Source: Desulfobacteraceae bacterium (GTDB lineage: Bacteria; Desulfobacterota; DSM-4660; Desulfatiglandales; HGW-15). From it: a stretch of 13,063 nucleotides of DNA. The position numbers were made by a program, and so were the translations under genes. Location: the NCBI GenBank assembly GCA_003819975.1, contig RPPU01000057.1, positions 1 through 13,063 of the forward strand, written 5' to 3'. Numbering within the stretch: position 1 is the first letter of the stretch; every line of letters begins with the position of its first letter. This document shows, piece by piece, positions 7,156 to 13,063 of the stretch. Under the pieces are notes generated by a model. That model ran no database searches. It was not told the DNA's origin and saw only the letters and a list, made by a program, of their open reading frames with translations.

Positions 7156-7417
7156 GCCAGAGCTTCAAATCGTATCGAATTTAGCCGGTGCACTGCTTCT
7201 GCGGGCGAGTATCTCGTTGTCGGTTGAGCGCACTCCCTCCGGCGATACCGTGTTCTCAAAGCGCCGGGAACGGCCGACTGCTGACGGAAATAACCGGTCG
7301 GGTGCGGATATTTTTATTGCATAAGATTATCACAAGATCGTCACCAAACCGTCACGGCATCTTAAGGAAGAATAGTTTTAATAATTTATCCTGATTTATT
7401 TCTTTGATTTTTGGTGA

Positions 7418-7448
7418 CCCCGTTAAGACGGGAAACGGGGCGCCCGTT
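7418..7448 (+). promoter_or_regulatory. cluster of mutually exclusive hairpins
   Basis: CCCCGTT (7418-7424) can pair with AACGGGG (7434-7440). CCCGT (7419-7423) can instead pair with ACGGG (7428-7432) around TAAG. AACGGG (7434-7439) can pair with CCCGTT (7443-7448) around GCG. These three stems compete for the same bases within 31 nt, as in attenuators or riboswitch platforms. No T-run follows, and I recognise no known RNA family. Confidence 0.3.
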
Positions 7449-7568
7449 CGGTGAATTTCGGGATAAAAATGCGGAAACAGCGAGCCTGTGTTGTTCGGTT
7501 TTTGGGATATAACGGCTCGACGATCATCCGGCGGCGGTTGGAGCATTTTTTCGTTCGATACTCATAGC

Positions 7569-7646
7569 AAGAGGCGGCGGGATATTTTGACGTGCATCGA
7601 CGTTCACGCGATCGCGTGAAAACGGATAATTTTTTGCACGCCTCTT
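7569..7646 (+). promoter_or_regulatory. nested stem-loop leader directly before a strong ribosome binding site
   Basis: Three helices nest in this 78-nt stretch. AAGAGGCG (7569-7576) pairs with CGCCTCTT (7639-7646), CGTGCA (7591-7596) pairs with TGCACG (7635-7640), and TTCACGCGATCGCGTGAA (7603-7620) is a perfect palindrome forming the tip hairpin. The two outer stems share two bases at 7639-7640, so they stack in shortened form or compete. The structure ends 5 nt before GGAGG at 7652-7656, so folding could control access to the ribosome binding site of the 47-aa frame. The palindrome could equally be a DNA operator. No known RNA family is recognised. Confidence 0.4.
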
Positions 7647-7664
7647 AATTTGGAGGAACCCGAA

Positions 7665-7808
7665 TTGAACGAACTATTATTTCAGATAGTTAACGCAATG
7701 AAAGCGTTACGGATCCCGGATGATTCCGTTCTGTATTGTGTATCGGACAAAGGAAAAAGCACCAGCGATTGTTCTGTATTGATTATTTCACCATTTATAA
7801 GGCCTTAA
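7665..7808 (+). CDS. small protein (47 aa), TTG start, unknown function
   Basis: The sequence GGAGG at 7652-7656 sits 8 nt before a TTG codon, an excellent ribosome binding site spacing. It opens a 47-codon frame ending in TAA. The product begins MNELLFQIVNAMKALRIPDD, which looks like an amphipathic helix, followed by SVLYCVSDKGKSTSDCSVLI, which has two cysteines and looks beta-like, and a short ISPFIRP tail. I recognise no family. It may be an intact small protein, or the preserved N-terminal end of a longer gene that has been lost, because the downstream frame continues only as a 27-codon piece. The structured leader upstream suggests regulated translation. Not visible to a search that accepts only ATG starts or longer frames. 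Confidence 0.4.
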   Translation: MNELLFQIVNAMKALRIPDDSVLYCVSDKGKSTSDCSVLIISPFIRP

Positions 7809-7809
7809 T

Positions 7810-7893
7810 ATGACTGAATATTACTTTATTGATCCTGTTTTGGCGCCCTTTCATCTCAATAATCAGCCAATAAAAATTCAGACGATTCTTTGA
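7810..7893 (+). CDS. possible 27-aa peptide following the small protein gene
   Basis: An ATG at 7810 begins 1 nt after the TAA of the 47-aa frame and runs 27 codons to TGA (MTEYYFIDPVLAPFHLNNQP...). The tight spacing would fit translational coupling, but there is no independent ribosome binding site and no recognisable motif. It could be chance, or the remains of the 3' end of a longer gene. Confidence 0.15.
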   Translation: MTEYYFIDPVLAPFHLNNQPIKIQTIL

Positions 7894-7917
7894 TGAGGAC
7901 GGGATTTCATTTATAAC
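7890..7917 (+). promoter_or_regulatory. candidate sigma-70 promoter of the acyltransferase gene
   Basis: TTGATG (7890-7895) and TATAAC (7912-7917) are separated by 16 nt and match four and five of six consensus bases. The predicted start near 7924 would leave a leader of about 28 nt containing the AGGAG ahead of ATG 7952. Confidence 0.4.
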
Positions 7918-7951
7918 TTGAAATAAAAATGAATTTCTGATAATAGGAGCC

Positions 7952-8848
7952 ATGCTTCGACAAATACGAAAAAAAGTCACGGTTGGCCTGGTAAGATTAA
8001 TTTTTAAAATGAGCTCTTTTATCCCCTATCCTATGGCGCAAAAGCTGGGAGCAACCTTGGGCGCCTGCGCGTATTATGTGCTGGCCAAATACCGAAAACG
8101 CGCTTTACTGCATTTGAAGGAACGCTTAAAAGTTAAAAAGCCCCAGGCCATATCCTTGGCCAAGAGAATTTTTAAAAACCAGGGCATGAATTTCATGGAG
8201 TTCTTCTATCTGCAGAAAATCAAGAAGACTCATTTTGACAAATATTACCGGATCATAAACCTGGAAAACATAGAAAAAGCGTATGCCAAGAAAAAAGGAG
8301 TTCTCCTCGTAACGGCTCATTTTGGAAATTGGGAATCCATCGTTCCGGTGGTTTGTCAGTCCGGATTTTCGGTTAATGTCATTACCCGAAGATATCATAT
8401 CAAAGAACTGGATGAGATTTTGGTGACACTCAGAACCCGGAACGGCATGAAAATCATTCAACGAGGCGAAACCGATTCGGCCAAGCAGATTCTCAGAGCG
8501 CTCAAATCCGGTGAAATCATCGGTATGCTGGTGGATCAGAATGTGAAGTCCATTCCCAATGTGGATGTAAATTTTTTCGGAAAAAAAGCGCCGACGCCGG
8601 TCGGCATGGCCTCCCTGGCTTTAAGGAACGGGTGCAGCGTCGTGCCCTGTTTCAGCCGGCGCAATGACCAAGGCGTGCATGTGCTGGAGTGCTTGCCTGA
8701 AATCGAAATCGAGAAAACAGGCGATCGTGAAACGGATGTGCTCTTAAACACCCAAAAAATAACGGACATCATCGAATCGGTCATCAGAAATCATCCCGAC
8801 CAATGGGTCTGGTTTCACAGACGTTGGCATCCTGAATTGTCGTCCTGA
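7952..8848 (+). CDS. LpxL/HtrB-family lipid A (Kdo2-lipid A) acyltransferase
   Basis: This 298-residue protein belongs to the LPLAT family of LpxL/LpxM/HtrB acyltransferases. They add a secondary acyl chain to lipid A at the inner face of the cytoplasmic membrane. The length is normal for the family. The N-terminal 45 residues hold a hydrophobic membrane-anchoring region. The catalytic HX4E motif is TAHFGNWE (H123, E128). Further family blocks are GMLVDQN at 191-197, the FFGKKAPTPVGMASLALRNG stretch at 208-227, and HPDQWVWFHRRW at 281-292 near the C-terminus. The start ATG 7952 is preceded by AGGAG only 2 nt away, unusually close. An in-frame CTG lies 15 nt upstream, and a TGA closes the frame further up. 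Which acyl position or chain length is used cannot be told. It points to a Gram-negative outer membrane. Confidence 0.93.
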   Translation: MLRQIRKKVTVGLVRLIFKMSSFIPYPMAQKLGATLGACAYYVLAKYRKRALLHLKERLKVKKPQAISLAKRIFKNQGMNFMEFFYLQKIKKTHFDKYYRIINLENIEKAYAKKKGVLLVTAHFGNWESIVPVVCQSGFSVNVITRRYHIKELDEILVTLRTRNGMKIIQRGETDSAKQILRALKSGEIIGMLVDQNVKSIPNVDVNFFGKKAPTPVGMASLALRNGCSVVPCFSRRNDQGVHVLECLPEIEIEKTGDRETDVLLNTQKITDIIESVIRNHPDQWVWFHRRWHPELSS

Positions 8849-8853
8849 AATGG

Positions 8854-8894
8854 ATCGTCATAGATAGGTTTAGGACGATATTCATCGGCTTTTT
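8854..8894 (+). terminator. weak terminator after the acyltransferase
   Basis: ATCGTC (8854-8859) can pair with GACGAT (8874-8879), and an alternative small stem CGAT/ATCG leads directly into GCTTTTT (T-run 8890-8894). The gene's TGA lies just upstream. The stems are short, so termination would be modest. Confidence 0.35.
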
Positions 8895-8943
8895 AAGTTC
8901 CGTTTATCCTGTCCCATCACTCTTTTTGATTCTCCACTCAACC

Positions 8944-9039
8944 GGTTGATCCTAATCAATATTTGCAATAAAAAGCATTTTTACGGCAACATACCTAATT
9001 TTACATAAAAATGACATCCGAATTGGTTGATTTTAATCA
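8944..9039 (+). promoter_or_regulatory. two copies of a dyad motif, candidate enhancer sites for a sigma-54 activator
   Basis: GGTTGATCCTAATCA (8944-8958) recurs as GGTTGATTTTAATCA (9025-9039), differing at two positions. Each copy contains its own dyad, TTGAT/ATCAA in the first and TGATT/AATCA in the second. Their centres are about 81 bp apart and lie roughly 160 and 80 bp upstream of the predicted start of the sigma-54 promoter, the usual place for activator-binding sites. A further ATTGG (9022-9026) / CCAAT (9044-9048) pair surrounds the second copy. The activator is not encoded in this window. Confidence 0.5.
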
Positions 9040-9084
9040 TTTATCCAATCATTTACACCTCTGAAGCCGCTTCCCTATTGCACT

Positions 9085-9101
9085 TTGGCAAATCTTTTGC
9101 A
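9085..9101 (+). promoter_or_regulatory. sigma-54 (RpoN) -24/-12 promoter
   Basis: TTGGCAAATCTTTTGCA carries GG at 9087-9088 and GC at 9099-9100 with exactly 10 nt between them. It matches TGGCA at -24 and TTGCA at -12. Transcription would start near 9112, about 90 nt before the ATG at 9202. Two repeated dyads upstream fit activator sites. Only one diagnostic base (A for C after TGGCA) departs from the common consensus. Confidence 0.75.
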
Positions 9102-9201
9102 TAAATAATGGCAGGGGAAGTCTTGTTAATGGCCGTATATTGCCCGGAATGAAGTGCCAAAAAACCATGTCGATCAACCTTGTTTTGAAAAAGGATCATC
9201 C

Positions 9202-12200
9202 ATGAAACTATGCCCGACTTGCGATCAGCCTTTATCCGAAGGCGTAGCCATTTGCCCGTCTTGCGGCAGTGAAGTAGGCAAAGGCCGAATTTTTATCGAT
9301 GATTACCGCATTGTGGACGTATTGCATGAAGGTCATGCCAGTCTGCTCTGTCACGCGGTCCGGGAACGCACCGGTGAAGAGGTTATGATCCGTTTATTCA
9401 CGCCCGGTTCCGGAGTGGATCAGGAAATCGCCGACCGGCTCGGCCGGGAGATTGAACAGCTTAAGAAATTGCCTGAAAAGAGTTTTGTCAAACATTATGC
9501 CATGCGGCGATCGAGCGACGGCTTATGGTATCGGATCAGCGAATGGGTGGATGCCGAGAATTGGGGTGAATTGGTTCGCTCCGGAATGCTTAGCGATTAT
9601 CGGGTGGCCATCACTCTTTTCCGAAAAATCGCTTCCACCCTGGCCATTCTTCATCAACACGGTCATTTCATTCCCCATCTGATTTTAGACGACATCATGG
9701 TGACCATGAGCCCCAAGGGCGAATTGGATGTTAAGATCGATTATAAACTTTCGCGCTTCCTGGACCATAAAATGGACCGGCCCGGGCCCATGCTAAAGCA
9801 TTTACTGGACTGTCACCCCGATATCATCAATCATCGGCCTCTGGATGTGCGCAGCGATATTTGGTCTTTGGGAAAAATATTTATAGAACTAATGACCTCC
9901 GATTTTGAGTCTTACAACTACTTGGCCAAGATCGATTCATTGCCCTTGCCCAATGAGCTCAAGACCCTTTTTAAAATTATGCTGGCCAACGAACCGAACT
10001 TGCGGCCGCGTTCCATGGCCGAGGTGGCGGATACGCTGGGTCATATTACCGACAACCAGTTACGGGCGGCGCAAAAATTAACCGCGGAGCGGGAGGCGAC
10101 TCCGGAAAAAACCATCACTCTTTTAAAAAAGAGGCAAAGGGCCATGGTCATGGTCCTGATTTTTTTGGTGCTGGGCACGATTGCGGGTTGGGTGCATTTA
10201 AATTTAAAAAAGCAAGATAGCGGCGATGTTCTGGAAGCATACGCCAATCAATACTCTCGTTCCGTGGCTTTCGTGCTGGTCGAATATTGGGTGAAGACCG
10301 GCGACAAGATCCAATATATGCAAAAATCGGAAGGCACGGCTTTTTTGGTGGATAGCGGGGGGTATTTGCTCACCAACCGGCATGTGGCCTGTCCCTGGCT
10401 GGAAGATAACGACTTCTTTATGGTTGTTTATCAATTGAAACGGGCCGGCATGGATCCCAGCTTCGGTTATCGCATGTTTCTTTGGTTTGAAGGCGAAAAA
10501 GCCTTTAAACGTTCCGCGGGACTCATGGATCGGGCCGATCTTTCGGATCAATACACGTTTCATACCGCTTATCGCAGTGACGGCCAGCCGCGCCTGACTA
10601 TAGCCGGCGTGGCCAAGCCGCCGATGCAGACCCGGCAATTATTGTTTTCCCCGCTTAAAGACGATTTTGCCGTTTTAAAAATCGATCAACTTCCGCCGGG
10701 CCGAGACCCTTTACCCCTTGATCTGAAGATGAGTTCGCAAAAGATTCCCAAATTGGCGCGTGTTATCACCTTGGGATTTCCGTTGGGCAGTCAGACCCAG
10801 GAAGGCGCGGTTAACGTCAGCGTGACCAGAGGGCATGTCCGGCGTTCTTTTGAAAATTTACTGCAGGTTGATGCTTCGCTTTACGGCGGCAACAGCGGCG
10901 GGCCTTTAATCGATATGAACGGAAAAGTGATCGGGATTGTCTCCGGTGTGGCCATGGATCGCGGCGGCGGCGACATTGACCCCACCGCTTCGATTGCTTC
11001 CGCGGGCAAACCGGTCTGGGACATGGCGATGGTCTTTCCGATTACTAAGGCGGTTGCTTTTTTGCAGGATATTAAAACCGGCCAGGCAAAATGGAACGGA
11101 TCCATGGATCTGGCAAGCGACACCAAAGCCAGAGAGATCATGGATCTGGCTCAAAAACAACGGTGGGCCGCGGCCATGAAATCGGCCGACAAGGCGCTCG
11201 GTAAAACCTTGGAACCGTCGCTTATGACCATTGCGGCCATGATGCATTTCAATGCCGGCGATTATGCGGGCGCTAAAAAACTTTTTCAACAGTGTGTTTC
11301 CATGGAAGCGGAAAAAGAAATCGCCGAGTTGATGCTTTTCATCATCGATTGGCAAAACGGATCCACCGCCGATAATCCGCACCTGAAAGAATTATTGAAT
11401 TTGGATTGGCGTTCCCGGGCCGAATTTTTGGGTTATGCCGGGCAGGTTTTGCAAGGTTTGGCGCCATTGGAAACGGCGCTGCAGAATTGGGAATCGTTGG
11501 ATGAGAAGAGTTGGCTTTATTATATCGCCGGCCTGTTGCATGCCAAAAAGAGTGAGTGGGTCCAGGCGGAAAAAGTTCTGACTGCATCCATTTTGGCCGC
11601 CAACAGCAATACCTGGGAGTATTTTCTGGCTCAGGCTAAATTGGAGGAAGTGCAAAAGAAACGACTGGAAGCGGTTCAAAAAGATCAGCAGAAGTGGGCC
11701 GCTTATCAGAGCGACATCGCGGCTTTGGACCGCAAGATCAAGCAGGATCAGGCGATCAAGAAGCAGCAAAATCACGAGTTGAATTTGCTGGCCGCGCAGC
11801 TGGACTCAAAAAGCGCACCCCGGGAAAAACGGGAAGTTCTGGAGCAGATTTTCAAGATCTTGCCGGACAATGGAGAGGTTATGCTCGAATTGGCCTATTA
11901 TAGCGTCATGGAAGAGTCGTGGGATAAAGCTTTGGTTTATTCCCAGTCTTTTCTGAAACGCGCCGGCCGGGAAAGTTCCACCCGACTCAGGATGGGTTTA
12001 CTTGAAGCCATGGTCCTTCATAAAATCGGTAAAAGCGAGGAATCGTTCGCTTTGCTCGAAAAATATTACAAACAAACCCGTACGGTCTGGTACCGTACCA
12101 TCGGCGAGTGTCTTTTGGGTAAAAAGAGGGAAGAAACGCTTGAACAGGAAGCGGGGGAAAGTCCGGAAAAATTATTGACCGCCCAGGTCGCTTTGGGTTT

Positions 12201-12333
12201 TTGGAGCGAAGGCGCCGGCGAAAAAGACAAGGCTATCGAATATTATAAAGAAGCCTTGGAATCTTTTATGGACCATTGGACCGAATTCAGCTTCGCCAGG
12301 GCCCGGATCAATAAGTTACGCGAAAGTAAATAA
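9202..12333 (+). CDS. zinc ribbon - pseudokinase - membrane span - HtrA-like protease - TPR fusion protein
   Basis: This is a 1043-residue protein. C4-x2-C7 and C18-x2-C21 form a zinc ribbon. Residues about 33-283 have the Ser/Thr kinase fold (DVRSDIWSLG at 215-224, RPRS at 268-271). The catalytic residues are lost: the glycine loop is weak, the VAIK lysine is R64, HRD is replaced in HFIPHLILDDIMV (155-167), and DFG is DYK (180-182). It is therefore probably a pseudokinase. One membrane span (about 314-333) leads to a trypsin-fold S1C-type domain with H394 (TNRHVA), D488 (DDFAVLKI) and S565 (GGNSGGPL) intact. TPR-like repeats follow, broken by a coiled coil at about 810-865. By topology the protease and TPRs should lie outside the cytoplasm. 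I chose ATG 9202 because AAGGA sits 8 nt upstream; GTG 9154 would add 16 residues before the ribbon. Its sigma-54 promoter and terminators make it a single-gene unit. Confidence 0.92.
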   Translation: MKLCPTCDQPLSEGVAICPSCGSEVGKGRIFIDDYRIVDVLHEGHASLLCHAVRERTGEEVMIRLFTPGSGVDQEIADRLGREIEQLKKLPEKSFVKHYAMRRSSDGLWYRISEWVDAENWGELVRSGMLSDYRVAITLFRKIASTLAILHQHGHFIPHLILDDIMVTMSPKGELDVKIDYKLSRFLDHKMDRPGPMLKHLLDCHPDIINHRPLDVRSDIWSLGKIFIELMTSDFESYNYLAKIDSLPLPNELKTLFKIMLANEPNLRPRSMAEVADTLGHITDNQLRAAQKLTAEREATPEKTITLLKKRQRAMVMVLIFLVLGTIAGWVHLNLKKQDSGDVLEAYANQYSRSVAFVLVEYWVKTGDKIQYMQKSEGTAFLVDSGGYLLTNRHVACPWLEDNDFFMVVYQLKRAGMDPSFGYRMFLWFEGEKAFKRSAGLMDRADLSDQYTFHTAYRSDGQPRLTIAGVAKPPMQTRQLLFSPLKDDFAVLKIDQLPPGRDPLPLDLKMSSQKIPKLARVITLGFPLGSQTQEGAVNVSVTRGHVRRSFENLLQVDASLYGGNSGGPLIDMNGKVIGIVSGVAMDRGGGDIDPTASIASAGKPVWDMAMVFPITKAVAFLQDIKTGQAKWNGSMDLASDTKAREIMDLAQKQRWAAAMKSADKALGKTLEPSLMTIAAMMHFNAGDYAGAKKLFQQCVSMEAEKEIAELMLFIIDWQNGSTADNPHLKELLNLDWRSRAEFLGYAGQVLQGLAPLETALQNWESLDEKSWLYYIAGLLHAKKSEWVQAEKVLTASILAANSNTWEYFLAQAKLEEVQKKRLEAVQKDQQKWAAYQSDIAALDRKIKQDQAIKKQQNHELNLLAAQLDSKSAPREKREVLEQIFKILPDNGEVMLELAYYSVMEESWDKALVYSQSFLKRAGRESSTRLRMGLLEAMVLHKIGKSEESFALLEKYYKQTRTVWYRTIGECLLGKKREETLEQEAGESPEKLLTAQVALGFWSEGAGEKDKAIEYYKEALESFMDHWTEFSFARARINKLRESK

Positions 12334-12364
12334 ATCGGCCGCAGGAACAGCCGATTTATTTACT
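12325..12364 (+). terminator. 15-bp perfect hairpin spanning the stop codon of the fusion-protein gene
   Basis: AGTAAATAAATCGGC (12325-12339) pairs perfectly with GCCGATTTATTTACT (12350-12364) around a 10-nt loop. The stop codon TAA (12331-12333) lies inside the left arm. It has no long T-run of its own but stands just before the strong terminator, and may protect the mRNA 3' end or influence termination. Confidence 0.55.
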
Positions 12365-12368
12365 CCAT

Positions 12369-12409
12369 AAAAAAGGTTATTCCGCGGGAAGCGGAATAAC
12401 CTTTTTTTT
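12369..12409. terminator. strong bidirectional intrinsic terminator
   Basis: GGTTATTCCGC (12375-12385) pairs perfectly with GCGGAATAACC (12391-12401) around GGGAA. Six A residues precede it and eight T residues follow, so it works as an intrinsic terminator on both strands. It lies between the convergent fusion-protein gene and hflX. Confidence 0.93.
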
Positions 12410-12494
12410 AAAAGAAGATCACCCAATCCGTGTTTGGCAGGTTTCCGGTTTTGATTGTATCTATCCTTTTTGTGTCATCGTATTTATTGAAAAG

Positions 12495-12524
12495 AAAAAA
12501 CTTTTGAAATCGGAGAAGATTTCA
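12495..12524 (-). terminator. intrinsic terminator for hflX
   Basis: On the minus strand TGAAATC (12524-12518) pairs with GATTTCA (12511-12505) around a 6-nt loop and is followed by AAAG and six T residues (12500-12495). It lies about 30 nt past the hflX stop. The stem is short, but the U-run and position support it. Confidence 0.55.
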
Positions 12525-12552
12525 TTCCGAGGAAAACAGAATACAATGTCTT

Positions 12553-13063
12553 CTATAGGAAATCGACCCGGTCGATTTCCTGAGGCCATAAAAACTGCTC
12601 AATCTTCCGCAGGAGCGGGTGCAGGCTTTCCGGCTTGACCGCCGAGATCGGAATGCCGTTCCATTCCTTGGCGAGCGCGACCGCCTCTTCAGAGGCCAAC
12701 AGATCGCTTTTATTCAGCAGCAGCAGGGACGGCTTTTGGTGCAGTTCCAACTGGGCTAATATTTTTTCCACGGTCCGGACCTGCTCGGCCAGACGCGGGC
12801 CGGCGGCATCCACGACATGCAACAATAAATCGGCATCCTGCAGCTCTTCCAGAGTAGCGGCAAAAGCCTTCATCAAATCATCGGGCAGGCTGCGTATAAA
12901 TCCGACCGTGTCCGTAATGATCACTTCGCGTTCATGCGGAAAGCGCAAACGCCGGCTGCTGGGATCGAGGGTCGCAAACAGACGATCTTCGGCCCGGACT
13001 TGACTGTGCGTCAAGGTATTGAGCAGGGAGGATTTGCCGGCATTGGTGTAGCCCACAATAGAG
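12553..13063 (-). CDS. hflX: GTPase HflX, C-terminal G domain (N-terminus beyond window edge)
   Basis: HflX is a ribosome-associated GTPase that splits stalled or hibernating 70S ribosomes, mostly under stress. Visible here are 170 residues of its G domain: the P-loop GYTNAGKSS at the very edge (G1), the switch I segment [13 protein letters not shown]3 [10 protein letters not shown], the HflX-typical [12 protein letters not shown] and [12 protein letters not shown] stretches, G4 NKSD, and G5 SAVKPES. The C-terminal part is short and ends [11 protein letters not shown] with TAG. The frame continues past the right edge with Ser-Ile-Val before the P-loop, so the GTG at 13056 is an internal valine and not the start. 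Full-length HflX has about 370-430 residues, so the N-terminal HflX domain is missing from view. FIRSLP after DTVGF separates it from Era, Der and MnmE. Confidence 0.95.
   Translation of the reverse strand, partial: SIVGYTNAGKSSLLNTLTHSQVRAEDRLFATLDPSSRRLRFPHEREVIITDTVGFIRSLPDDLMKAFAATLEELQDADLLLHVVDAAGPRLAEQVRTVEKILAQLELHQKPSLLLLNKSDLLASEEAVALAKEWNGIPISAVKPESLHPLLRKIEQFLWPQEIDRVDFL
12558..12580 (-). repeat. perfect 11-bp palindrome over the last codons of hflX
   Basis: GGAAATCGACC (12558-12568) and GGTCGATTTCC (12570-12580) are exact reverse complements around a single base. They cover the codons for the final Asp-Arg-Val-Asp-Phe residues, a few bases before the stop. It could form an mRNA 3' hairpin or be a protein-binding site, but may be incidental. 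Confidence 0.5.

Larger units (their letters stand above)
6894..7568. other. gene-poor stretch between divergent transcription units
   Basis: I see no convincing gene here. On the minus strand before the secreted-protein gene there is an AT-rich TTTATAAAT near 6919-6927 that could be a -10 box. A dyad CCGCA-TC-TGCGG (6928-6939) lies next to it and could be an operator. The part from 7050 to 7330 has short open frames on both strands but no coherent product, and may be decayed coding sequence. From 7330 to 7568 there are several hairpins, described separately at 7418-7448. No tRNA, CRISPR array or insertion-sequence gene is visible. Confidence 0.5.

Noticed and set aside
7118..7324. 68-codon plus-strand frame with GGAG 11 nt before its ATG
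   Set aside because: Composition is unlike the neighbouring genes, it has no domain or membrane feature, and it overlaps another doubtful frame on the opposite strand.
9154..9201. GTG at 9154 as the start of the fusion protein
   Set aside because: It has no ribosome binding site and adds 16 residues before a zinc ribbon that normally begins at the N-terminus; ATG 9202 has AAGGA upstream.
1..13063. CRISPR array, rRNA, insertion-sequence transposase, toxin-antitoxin or phage-defence operon
   Set aside because: No regularly spaced repeats, no conserved rRNA segments and no transposase or recognisable defence-protein motifs were seen in any frame I examined.

Overview
The window comes from a Gram-negative bacterium. 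It has a lipid A-type (LpxL/HtrB) acyltransferase, a sigma-54 promoter, a signal-peptide protein with carbohydrate-binding modules, HflX and a MATE exporter. Base composition looks mid-range. Terminal stops include TAA, TAG and TGA, so the genetic code looks standard. The secreted protein with ELWxxDGTxxGT-like repeats and the large kinase-like/protease/TPR protein suggest an environmental bacterium of the Desulfobacterota, Omnitrophota or PVC kind. That placement is an inference from gene style and is not proven by any marker here.

Layout, left to right. Positions 1-1101 (minus) hold a MATE-family exporter cut by the left edge, with a terminator-shaped hairpin in its 5' leader. Positions 1416-1541 (plus) encode a 41-residue single-span membrane peptide. 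Positions 1589-1810 form a fold-back repeat with arms of 32 and 33 nt. Positions 1870-3060 (plus) encode an aminotransferase class V-like PLP enzyme broken by two adjacent in-frame stops (TAA TAG) that are followed at once by ATG ATG. A convergent small cupin lies at 3109-3474 (minus). Positions 3699-6893 (minus) encode a 1064-residue secreted protein with a repeat-rich N-terminal part, a glycosidase-like central domain, a CBM4/9-like module and a C-terminal CBM5/12-like module.

Positions 6894-7664 are gene-poor, with several alternative hairpins and one doubtful 78-codon frame. A nested stem-loop leader (7569-7646) then precedes a 47-codon frame with a strong ribosome binding site. An LpxL/HtrB-like acyltransferase follows at 7952-8848 (plus). 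Next comes an intergenic region with two copies of a dyad motif and a near-consensus sigma-54 promoter. It drives a 1043-residue protein (9202-12333) that joins a zinc ribbon, a kinase domain lacking its catalytic residues, a membrane span, an HtrA-like trypsin-fold protease with an intact triad, and TPR/coiled-coil repeats. Strong terminators separate it from the convergent C-terminal half of hflX at the right edge.

The genes do not form one obvious pathway. They are mostly single-gene units with their own promoters or terminators. A loose theme is the cell envelope and exterior: exporter, lipid A acylation, secreted polysaccharide-binding protein, and a membrane-anchored protease. The items most worth a second look are the pseudokinase-protease fusion with its sigma-54 control region, the PLP enzyme with tandem stops, the fold-back element, and the structured leader with its small frame.
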